Part shown: piece by piece, positions 49,901 through 61,900 of the stretch
Numbering within the stretch: the stretch's first letter is position 1
How the letters are laid out: the number at the start of each line of letters is the position of its first letter
NCBI GenBank assembly: GCA_012845835.1
Contig: JABAKD010000007.1
Coordinates: forward strand, 2,329,516-2,393,515
Direction of reading: 5' to 3'
DNA: 64,000 nucleotides
DNA from: Undaria pinnatifida
Lineage: Eukaryota > Sar > Phaeophyceae > Laminariales > Alariaceae
Program-made: the position numbers and the translations under genes
Notes under the pieces: model-generated
What the model was told of the DNA's origin: nothing
Database searches by the model: none
What the model saw: the letters and a program-made list of their open reading frames with translations, nothing else

Positions 49901-52900
49901 AGGTCGTGGGTTCAAGCCCCACATCCACCTAAACTTTTTCAGACCAGGGGGGGAGAGTGTTATAAGGCTTAGTTTGGGTAAGCTTTAGGTTAACCAGTTG
50001 CAATTGGTCAAACAGACTAATACCCCACTAATTCATCAACACTAAGGTATTAATCCGTCGACGCCATTTGCTAAGCTGCTACGTATTATTAATATCCCGC
50101 TGGGCTACTACTAAAAGGTTAAGCACTTGGCCTACCCCCCCCAAAACATAGTCTTAACAATGTTGTGTCGGTACCCCACCTGATCGTTATAGCAAACGGT
50201 TCACCAGTGAGCCGAACGGGGTCCGACGCGACGGTAGCGCAATTTGTATGATATTGTCCATTCGATAACGTGCGGCGCGAGCTTCAACGTCAATAGCAAG
50301 AAAACACAAGAAAAACATGAAAGTAAACCTACAGTATGCACGACGTCTGACCCTCCTTTTCCGGCTTAGCATCAATCTAGCCCTGTGTCGCTGCCCCACC
50401 TGATCGTCGTAGTAAACAATTAGCCCGGCGGGTTCCGATGCAACTGTGACGCTGCGAGACTTTGCTGAGGTTGGCCACTCGTAATCAATCACGGCGTGGC
50501 CGAACATCATCCGCGCCGTAATGATAACCTGCCATTTTTTTTCGTCGAACGAAGTAGTGTACGACGGTCATTGTGTGGATTCTTCACATCAAGCCGTTCT
50601 GTGTATCCTCCCATCGACATCGAGCACATCCAGTGCGCGCGCCAAATCTTCATCCTAGAGAGATACAAGCTTTGTGGGCACAACGAACCACGTCGACTAA
50701 ATTATACCGGTAAGTGCTATCCCTTGTTACTGCTGTAGATATGCTGAGGTGGGCCACTTGCAGTCGAGCACGGCTCTGTCGACGCCATCCGCACCGTAAT
50801 GATGGCCTAGTGTTTACGTCGACCGAAACTACAACGGCGATCAAACATTAAGTCCCACGCCACACGTTGTCGGGTGGCAAAACTAACGGGTACTAATTGC
50901 AATACCTAGCAAACGAATGACTTTTCGGCAACTTTGAGCCGCCAAGTCACGATCCTAAGTACCAGCTGAGGAGTTGCACCTGAGAAGGAAGGGCGTGTGC
51001 AATGGGCACGACCGAGCCGGACATATCGTCTGAAGCGGTGTCCACCTTGCTCAAGCTGTGCAGGTGGCAGCCTGTCTTTCCCGTGCACCTGAACCGCAAC
51101 GAAACGAGCCGAAACGGCACGAAAAACGAACCGACACATTACCACACACAAACCGAAGCAAAATAAGACATGAACGAAACCACAACCATGCACGAACAAC
51201 CACACTACAGTAGTATTTAAGTAGCATTACACATTGCTGAGGCTGGGCTCGTGGCAGCCAGTCTTCTCCGTGTACCGAAACCGCAATAAAACGAAACGAA
51301 ACAGAGAAACATAAGAAGCCAAACACAGCCAACACAGCCATACACGAGCCGAAAAAAATAGTATGCGAAATGGACCTATGCCCAACCTTGATCATCGACC
51401 AAAGTCCGCGAAACGTTTGCATCCACAGTGACGTTTTCGCCCAACTCACGAGTTGGTTGTGCAGTGCTCGATCGAAGAAGCCCAGGTAATGCTGTCGGGG
51501 GCGGTTGATGTCTTGGCCCGGGTGAGGTTGAACTGTCGCCAATTCGAGTCAAACCGCAAGCAAAAGGTAACGTGGGAGCCACAAAGACAAGTCGGAAGTA
51601 GTTACAGAACGGAGTTAGTCTACGAGAAAGTTTCATTTTATCAATAAAATATACACCAGGTATTTTGGTTTCCCTTGGTTTTCTTCGTCTTTTTTTTCTC
51701 CTCTTGGGGATGATTGAGACTGATTTGTCACCAACTCAAACAACAGCGCGCGAAACGCAAGGTGGGAGCCACAAAGATTACCAGCACAACAAAAGGAGCA
51801 GGTTGGGAGCAGGTTGGGGGGTGGGGTTGAACTGTCGTCAAGCCAAAACAAGCGGCGCGCGCAACGTGGGAGCCGCAGAGGTAACAGTAGAAGGTAGACA
51901 AGCGCGTGGTGAGAAAAAAAGGTGGTGCGTCTACAGCAGGCGGAGTAGATCCATGTGCAAGTTGGAAGCAAGAGAAAAACCAAACGGAGGGTAGCCTACG
52001 TGCCTAGGTTTCACTTTTGTTGAGCTCTTTTGGCTCATTCTTGGTGCTTGAGACACATGCTGCGGTAGAAGCGCACAGGATCTTTTTGCCTTTTGAGGCT
52101 CTTAACCTATTGAGGAGCTGCATACCTCACCCAAAACACGATTTTGAGCAAAACTGAAATCGCAATCCGACGAAACCAAACCGTGGCCCAGGTACACACA
52201 ACAGACCATTTGGCAAAACAAGAATGGCCTCAATTCCGACGTTTCCCGTCACTCCGTTTTTTTTTTTTTTCTTCAAGTGCTACCTCCATTGTTGCACGCC
52301 TCTGGTGATATTTATTTTACGGAGGACCATAATAACTAGGACGCACGATACACACAAAAACTCAAAATATATTCCTATGTTTTTCCTAACCGTGCGTATG
52401 TGGTTCTGATTGCTTGTTACCACGTGATAGGAGTGGTCGGCGATCGACGTTGAGGCTCATGCTTCACATTGTCCTATGAAAAACATCACACAGTACCTGA
52501 AAGTGACTATGGATTTTCTCGGGTCACGACCCGGCCTAGGGGTCGGATCAAAGAGTTGAAAAAAAAAAAAAAAACTTGGGTCAAGTCTGATCGGGTCAGG
52601 AGGTGCTCCACATCTCACAGGTCTGGTCGTGCCGGGTCAGGAGGTTTGCAACTCTCACGGGTCAGGTCGGGACACCCTGACCCGATCCGACCCACGAGAA
52701 GTGGTCCTGCGACACGAATAATAACCATGGGCTTTCACGGGTCATGACCCGGCCCAGAGGTCGGGTCAAGGAGTTAAAAAAAAACATTGGGTCAAGTCTG
52801 ATCGGGTCAGGAGGTGCTCCACATCTCACAGGTCGGGTCGGGCCGGGTCAGGAGGTTTGCAACTCTCACGGGTCAGGTCGGGACACCCTGGCCCGATCCG

Positions 52901-55900
52901 ACCCACGAGAAGTGGTCCTCCGACCCATGAGAAGCCCTGATAATATGGTGATAACCATATTATTGGGTAATTGTTCGGTTGGGGTCCCGCGTCAGTGACA
53001 GCTTATTGTTAGGGAAAACGTGCTACTCTAACCCCACCCGTGAACAACCCTGATGAAATCAGCAGTAGTTTTTTAATGTGATGTTTGGAAAAAAAGCAAT
53101 GGCCGCTTACGTGTTGGAAGTGTCTCTATTAGGAGTAGGAGCAGCGCTTCCGTCTCGCGAGGGATGCGTGGCCAATGGTCAAATGACTGAAGCAGGCAAC
53201 AAATGAGTACCCCCCCCCCATCCCCCCCTCCTCTCGGCGGGGCGTTTCCCGCGAAACCGTTACCGTACGTAGTGTTTTTATCGTGTGAAGGTCTTGATTT
53301 TTCGTGTGTGCAGACCGTTCCTATCGCAGCACGCACCTTTTACGTTTCCACGCGCATCGAACAGATCACGATCTAGATCCTATGAGTCCTATATCTGTCA
53401 TGATGGTATGCTTGCTCAAGATCTGTGCAACGACCCGTCTGTTGTTACGGTATATTGCCCCTGATCTGTGCGCTTCACAGATCAGGCAGCTCGTCCGGTT
53501 TACACCCGGCAACACGATCTATCGGCCACGCAGATATTACAGATCAGGGATTAATATCCCCTTAAAGACGTAGATCGTAGCGGTCACGAATAGGTATCTG
53601 ATCTGATTTGATCTGTCCTGTGTGAGCATGTTTCCAAAACAAACGTGGCACGCCTAATCGTGGCACCACACTCTTCGTGTAGCCGAACCAAACGTGTTTG
53701 CGCCCCTGTCTCAATAGGCATCCTAGGAAGAAAAACAGTACGCCTATTTCAGCAGACGTCAAGGATCTGCTGGGTCATCCCACCGTGGGAGTTGCACCTT
53801 TTGGATCAAACGTTTGAGTCATTCTAAGGTAGCCCCCCCAACTTTTATTTACCGAAATCGCCGGTTTTGAAACCAGCCCACGACCGTACCTCCTGAAATA
53901 CGGTGCCCTTTGCCACCCCGACGTGATCGGTCGACAGTAATTCGCGAACAAGAACATATGTGAAGATGTATTTTTCATAGCATCCCTCCTCGTATCGAGC
54001 AGCCACGAAACGTTCGCGAAAGAAAATCGCTGGTTTTTTGGGGGGGCTATCGTAAAATCAGTCGTTTGCGGCCTTCTGATTGGTTGAGATCCTCCAGTGG
54101 GGAACTAACGGTTAGCACGATAAGTTTACAACTTTATTTTGTTTTCTATTAGCGCATAGGAATGTTGGTCGGCTTGCGCGAACGAATGTCCTCGAAGCCG
54201 TGCCTCGGGTGAGATATTGAGCTCCCCGCGTTAGGAGCTCAGAAAATTCTTAGAATCTGCTGCACCCCTCTAGCGTGGGATGAGTCCGGTACCCTTGTCG
54301 CAGCACGGGCCTCCAAAAATGGTGAACCTCTTTTTCGTTTCCTTTCGTTTCTTTCGCTCATCCCTTCCAATATCTTCGCAACTTTTCTCCTTCTCCTTCT
54401 CCCTCCCTAGACGTAAACTTAGACACGGGGTCACTAAGTGAGAAGGCTCTTGTCTCCCCTCCCCACTACGGCACGCGCCTTCGGTTTTATTTTCGAGAAG
54501 CCCCTTCAGTTTGTTTGTTCCCTCGTCGACTCGTATCGAATTGCGCTACCATTGCATGTGTTGAATGTCTTGTTTTTTGCGGCCGGTAGGAGTTGCATTT
54601 TTTAGGCCAGGCGTTTTCTGACCTCTATAGTGCGGTTGAACTTCTCAAATGTGAAACCATGGCTTAGCATGCCAATTTTACGAGTATATTTTATAAAAAT
54701 TGTTCTCACGACCTTAGCTATGAGTTCGACGAATTTAGGGTCGATACTCATCTTTGCAAGCTGCGTTGTTGGTGCTTGTAGTATACTAGATGAGTGATTA
54801 TTTTTCACTTAATCGCAGGGGTCCTGTTATTTTTATTTTAATCTAATTTTTTGTACATGCAGTATTCAATACTTCGAAGATATCTTGTTTTTGTCCACTA
54901 TAAAAGGTTGGTGTTGGTATTTTTGCGCTGGGTGGGGAATTTTGAGCTAGATCCAACATATATCTATTTCATAGTTTCATTTGTTTTCTTAGGACTAGCG
55001 CATGGAAATGGTGGTCGGGGTTGCGGGAAACGAATACCTTCCAAGTCATGTTTCGGGTGATGATGAGATATTGAGCTCGCTCCTCGCGCTAGGAGCTGTT
55101 AAGGAATTAGTGGGGCATTAGTCCGTTTGAGCACTTGCAAAAAGGCTAACCAATGGCTTACCCAAACTAAGCCCAATAACACCCCCCGCCCCCGTGAAAC
55201 GGCGGGATACCAGGTCGGCCGGATATACGGGCGGACCTGTCAATATCCAAGCGGTTTCATTTCTTGGGGATACCGGGGAGTGAGAGGATTTTTCAAGTTC
55301 GACATGGGAAAAGTCTAAAAAAGTTTATTATTGTGGATGGTGGGATTCGAACCCACGACCCCCCCCAAAAAAATGGTCCTGCCGACGACGCCAATTTGTG
55401 AAGGTATTAGTGGGGTATAAGTAGTCCGTCTGACCACTTGCAAAAGGTTAACCAATAGCTTACTACCCAAACTAAGCCTTATCACAGAGCTCAGAAATTT
55501 CTTGGAATTTGGAGCACCCCTGCCGCGGAAGGATGACTCAACCATGTGGTCGAGCCCACGCCGCGCATTGTCGTCGTCTGGCAACCACAATAGCAACAAC
55601 AAACATTCGACACGAACAAAGTAATGCTCAGGAGCTTCAACAACGACCACACGAGCACGTCCCATCAAGAAGAAGAAAGCCAGGAGAGACTCGTGTTACT
55701 TTTTTTTTTTTATCGTGTCTGCTTGCTCACCATGCATGATACGGTGGTAGTGTCGCCAACGGCCCATTTTTCCCAACGTGGGGTTCACGTCGAGCGAGAA
55801 CGGTTCGCCGATGATAAGCAGTAGCCTCAGTATCATAATATTCACATTAATATGAATCATATACCAGGTGTAAAACTATATGGGAATACTTTTATAATAC

Positions 55901-58900
55901 ACATTATAAACATATTATTAATCAGCATAATAGTGACAGTGATACCAGGTATGAATCCTGTCTCGTTTTTTGTCGTCTGCTTACCGTGATGGTGTCGCCC
56001 ACGACCCATTTTCCCGACTTGGGGTTCATGTCGAAGGAGAACGGCTCGCCGACGATCATGGTCAAGGTCTCCGTGCCGGTAAGACCTTCGCTGTCGGTGA
56101 CCGTCGCCTGGATACATTCGGTAAGAGTTAAGGCGATCAGGGTGGTTTTGACAGAAACGCTGATTAAAACGGTCTCTTTAGGTTTGTGTCCTGAAAAGCA
56201 GAACATACGGCGGTGGTAATTGATCGATTTCCAGTTAATGCCGATAATCATGGCCAATATTTCGGCACCGGTGAGGCCCTCGCTGTCGGTGACCGTTTGG
56301 CACCATAATATCTCGCAAACCGACACGCGTGAAGAAGGGCGATCTATGATTGAGAAAGAAACTCTGTGGCTGAGGTATAGAGCTCCTCAAAGAAGACTTG
56401 ACCTACGATAGCCCCCCCTGAAAAAAAACAGCGATGTTCTATATATAGCGAACGTTTTATGGCTGCTTGACACGAGGAAGGATGCTACGAAAAAACCATC
56501 TCTACATACCTTCTTGTAAGGACTATCGAACGATGGCGTCGTCGGGGTGGCCAGGGGCACCGTATTTCTGGAGGTTTGGCATGGAGTTGGTTTTGAAACC
56601 GGCGATTTCGTCAAAGAAAAATTGGGGGGGCTACCGTGGAACGACTCATTTGAGGAACCTCGGAAACATTGCACACCTCGGACAGATCATGATAAAGATT
56701 ATATAGATAATATATATATATATCATATAGATCATATAGATTACATAGATAATGTAAATCATATAGATCATATAAGATCATGTAGATCATGTAGATCATG
56801 TAGATCATATAGATCATATAGATCATATAGATCGTATAGATCATATATATCATATATATCATATAGATCATACATATCATGTAGATCATATAGATCATAC
56901 AGATCATGTAGATCACGCAGATTATATAGATCGTACAGATCGTATAGATCATATATATCCTGTATATGCCGTTATGGCGTGGTATGCGGGATCTGTATGT
57001 ACGAAAGAGAGTACAAATCCAAAACTCTCGAAACGTTTGCTAGATGATGCAAAATCGTACGGCCCCTACCCGGTACAATGAGCTAGACCGTGAAGATATC
57101 TCCCCTAGAATATCCAGATCACCCATTGAGGATCGGTGATCCGTCCGACGTGCGAAACATTGGCTAACCCCTAACGTGGAAGGCGTTTTCTGCTCACCTC
57201 GGCCACGAAGACACCGTGATCTTCGTACGTGTGCTGGTGCCCTCCACCGTCGGGTCCAGTGTACCCTTTGCTGCCGTCCCCGTAGGTAATCCTGTTTAAC
57301 GGTCAATATCAGACGTGTGAAAGAGTAAGATATTTGTAAGGTTGAAGGTAGGAAATCTGGGCTTTGTGGAGCGGGAATGGATGTTAACTTATTATATGGA
57401 CGGCATGTTTATTAGGGGATACGTACGACTATGAGAAACAGGGCTTGGTGGAGATGAGCTGTCATTCATATACTACTTTTTGTTGCAGTATAATAGCAGC
57501 AATACAATTTTGTATTGTATCCGTTGGGTCCGGTGTATCCCTTGGTTCTGTCTCCCTAGGTGGCCCTGTCTACCGGTTAAGATTCGTTTAGCGGTCAAGA
57601 CCCAGTCAAGATTCATTTAACGGTGAAGATCCAATCAAAATCCGACGGGTAGGAGAACAGGGCGTGCGGGATATTATTCAATCACGAGTGTACTGCTGTC
57701 CGTGACACGCCATAGAGGATACTAATATACCAGGTATACTATTGGGAATAATCAGCGTACTAATCTTGCCGGGGCAAAACGGTTCAAGCGGAAATGGCAA
57801 TAAGTGGTAAGCCGCCAAAAAAATCGGTTTACCATTTCCGCCAAAACCGTTACCGGAAAAACACGAAAAACCGTTTACTACCGAAAAAATACCGGGATAT
57901 CGCCGTTCCCGGCAAAAAGTCGTTTCTGCATTACCCTGCCGTCTGTTATTAATATATTACAACCGTTCCCCAGGGATACCCGGGGAATAATACCTGTTAC
58001 ACAATGACACACGCCGCAGGGTCCGTTAATACATCAATTTGGTAAACCCGGGGATGGAGTCAAGATGCCCCTTTGCGACCGTTATTCACGAGTGTTCGGT
58101 GATGTCGGTGTCTCCTGAACGCAGTGCGGCAAAGTAAATCCACCATATGCGCGAAATCTGACCCTCTTTTGTACCTATTTCCAGCTTGACATCGATATTG
58201 TCCACCTGCTGGCCTTGGCCCGCCGTTCATTTTCTTTACACGCTCATACACTTCCTACGACTCTTAAGTTATAAGCTGCGTCCAGGTTTTATGAACGCTT
58301 GCTTCCGGTTAGGGTCGTTCCTAATCAACGCAAAAAAAACACGATTCCTGACAATTTTTGAAAGCCTGAAACGTCACGTTTTCAACAACAAAATGATGCT
58401 ATTTTTGGTAGGGATCCTGATATCAACTTTTATGTTTTTCTTTTAAAGCTGTTTTAGATCAAGACTTATGGCGAACGTTAAATTTCGTGAAACTGCCACA
58501 TATTTTTCGTCACGATATCCTGACATTTTTTTTTGTGTTCGTCAGGAACGAGCCGTAGTTCACTCACGAGTATTCCGTGATGTTAGTGTCCCCGTAGCTT
58601 CCAGACAGCAGCGCTGTAAAGCGCACTTCCGCCCCAGCCTCCAGCTCACAAGGGTTGTCGCAGTAGCCGCTATTACCACCCGTCGACACCCTCAGCCGCG
58701 CATTAGGAGGCTTCAACTCCTGCGAAAGAGACATATCAAGCGATACGAGCAATCAACAGCAGCACCCGACCGTGAGAGCTATTGCTATGTTAGGACAGCA
58801 TTAAATTCACGTTTTCTTGCAATAGCCGACCCCCACCACCCGTGCAGGCCCTCCGCCGCCGCACGGTGTGATAAAGTTAGCACTATTTGGGACTTTTATT

Positions 58901-61900
58901 TTCCGAATTTCGGGACTCCATAGCCCCCAGCATCGACGGAACTTCTTCTTGTTTTTGTGTTTTCCCCCTTTTTCTTTCGATGGCTAGGCCATGATATTAT
59001 TCATCGTTCACCGGGTTGCACTTTCATTGTTACCGGAATACGTATTCTGCGGTAGAGCACGTGAACGTTTTTTTTTGGTGCCGGAGGTGATGACCTCAGG
59101 AGCTTCCATACCTTAGCCAAACAACCGATTTTGAACCGATTTTGAGCAAAACCGAAGGCGCAATCCGATTATAAAGGAACCCGTGCGCGTGTTCCAGGTA
59201 TAGCAAACAATAATTATGCTAAAACAAGGATGCCATGGTTGTTTCCGACGACTTTTTGGGGATGAGAAAAGAACCCTCGCCATCCAGAAACAAAAAAAAC
59301 GGGCAAAAAGTGATACCTCTATAATCGTGGCATGCGTGAAAAACAAGTTGTTGCCTCAGAAGGCGAAATGTACTATTAACAGCATAGATCTCCTCAAGAG
59401 GTTAGGAGCCTCGGAACACAATTGGTGCACACACCTCTACCCTCTACCGTGCCATGCGTTTTTTCTCTTCCGATTTTTTTTCTTCATCCCATTTGTTACC
59501 CTCGCACTACGACTCTCGCCCTCCCTCCCAGAGGGAACTCAGATCGAGGGTCACATGGCGGGCCCTCTTCCCCCCTCCCCACTACTACGGTACGTGCCTT
59601 CGTTTTTGTCGCGAGACGAATTCAACATTTTCTTTCCTCGTCTACTCGCGTCGAACAGTAGCGTCCTCCCTAGAAAATACAAGAACCAAAGCCGATATGA
59701 GGAACGATAACAACCTCCCCCATCCATGTTATTACGGTCTGTGCGAATTACCGGCGTTGGTCCGGAAGGACTTGGCTAGGAAAACATATAGCACTATTAA
59801 TCATATTGAAACCGTCGAGCGTCACCTTCCGAGGTCGACCCAACCTAACGAGAATCAAGCGAAAAATTAGGTTAGAAGCACGTTTTCACACCATTTTCTC
59901 CTAATTTTCTAACCCAACGTTTCGTGCTTTGGTTGGCCTTGGGGTAGTATGACGTTCGTCGATTTCAACTTTTCAACACTGTACGAAGCTATATATTTTC
60001 CAACCGAAACATAATTTGGAAATAGCAAACACCCTGCTCTATGTTAGTCGGAGTGTTGCAGTAAAAATTGGTGGTGCTAGCCAAAGGGATTGCAGCCCTA
60101 GGGGCGAAATCCGAGGTCCAGGCTTGACAACCAGGCGGACCCCGGATTACAGTGTTATAGAGATACAGTATGGCTTCCCCAACAAGGCGGTCCCAATAAG
60201 GCGGTATCACGATAGAACGCGGTCAAAACCGCCTGGCACGACTGAAACAAGCAATACGGCAGTGACCACCTTGTTCACGGCTGGTCCCTCGATTGAGCGT
60301 TCTGCCGCCCTATTGAGGGAAGTTGAAGCTTCCACATCTGTACGGACACCCTCAACCTGTATCTACACATAAGTCAATACCGTGATGCTCTATCCGCCGT
60401 ATTAGCGAATAAGGCGGTTGCCCCCAAGAAATCGCATATGAGTATCTCGCACACCAGCGCATTATCCGGGGACCACCACCGCACAGCGTAACCACTGCGC
60501 TAACAGCCAACGTTGGCTGATAGCTCAATGGTTATCTTGCACATCTAACACGGAGTGAAGCATCATTTTCAACTCCTAAACGTATCCTAGTCTAACACCA
60601 AGTGTTTTGTGTCCGTGTCGGGAGTGCGGTACGAAAAGGGCTAAAATCTAAAACCGATTGTTCTCGCAACAGCCGACCACCACCACCCGCCGAGCCCCAC
60701 AGCCGCGTGCTAGCAGGCTTCAACTCCTGCGAAAGGAGACAGACCAAGGGAATAAACGGAAGCAACACCCGTCCTTGGCAATTTTGTGCAGGGCTTTTCA
60801 TGGATTCGATCCGTTCTCGTGGGGGGATTCGGCCAGGGTGACACGACCGCGACCCGTGGGACTTTGAAAACCTCTTGGACCCGACGCGATCCGACGGTAA
60901 GTTTTTTATTCCAACACCCCATCACCCAACCCGACGCGATCCGACCGGTAAGTTTTTTATTCCAACACCCCATCACCCAACCCGACTCGATGCGCAAGGG
61001 GTTTTGAAAACCTCCTGATCCGAAACGCGGGCCGCGGGGGGCATGACCCGTAGAGCCCTGGAACTAACTTGGCCAAAACCTGCCGTCGCTGTTGTGTTAC
61101 ACGTCGCCTGTCGAAATGCTGTAAACACTTGGATTGATATTATCATAGAGACGCGTGCTAGGAAAGAGGTACACCACTTCTTGGCAAGAATACTTTCTGA
61201 ACGACGAAAAATGCTTCTTAAGCCAAAATCGTCGGAATTTGATAAAAATATTCTTTTTTTCCAGTATGATTGTTTTGTATACATACCTCCACGCCAATGG
61301 TTCTGTCTGCTCATCGGGCGTTGCCTGTTCAAATTTTTATTCGAGCGAAGCGAGTTTCTAATTCGAGCGAAGCGAGTTTCTAATTCCCACCTGCGGCCCC
61401 CCCGTAATAGCGCTCTACTCGCAAAAAAGAAGTTCGTGTATTTGTGTGTTTGTACGCTTTAACTTGAATTTAGACTAGGTCACTAGAAACATGAGTGTTG
61501 TGGTGGCGGACCACACGAAAAAAAAACAACGTAATAGCGCTCTACTCGAAAAAAAAAGTTCGTGTGTTTGTGTGTTTGTACGCTTTAACTTGAATTTTGG
61601 ACTAGGTCACTAGAAAAATGAGTGCTGTGGTGACGGACCACACGAAAAAAAAAAAAAAAACAGCACAACAGCACAGCGGGACACACGAGCACACAGAGCA
61701 CACAAGCGAACGCCAACACGCACAGCGGTCGCACAGCAGTCAGCACCACACGCACAGCAGACAACACACGCAAGCAGGGGCATAGCTGATGGCACAGCAA
61801 AGGGCATAGCTGCTGCCTCATGGACCGGTCTAACAGACGTCCGTTGGCCTCGATTGAACCGAACTCAGTCCGTGAGGCTAACTCCCACCTGCGGTTCCCC

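Larger units (their letters stand above)
55097..55486 (-). mobile_element. TRIM-like miniature LTR retrotransposon
   Basis: 390 bp, flanked by the 4-bp duplication GAGC (55093-55096 and 55487-55490). It has terminal direct repeats with TG...CA ends: 55397-55486 (5', 90 bp) and 55097-55181 (3', 85 bp). Next to the 5' repeat, TTGGCGTCGTCGGC has the TGG of a primer-binding site, and GGGGGCGGGGGG precedes the 3' repeat as a polypurine tract. There is no ORF. It is inserted in a dispersed repeat whose empty form (CTAGGAGCTCAG type) is seen at 54230-54245. Confidence 0.85.

Noticed and set aside
49890-49925. tRNA gene at the T-arm-like sequence
   Set aside because: No D-arm or acceptor pairing; it is part of the TRIM internal region.
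56547-57047. 166-codon frame with RSYRSY repeats and its minus-strand MIYMIY partner
   Set aside because: Product of the GATCATATA microsatellite within an intron.
60480-60560. GGCTGATAGCTCAATGG, like a tRNA D-arm with A-box
   Set aside because: No anticodon arm or T-arm follows at tRNA spacing; at most a fragment.
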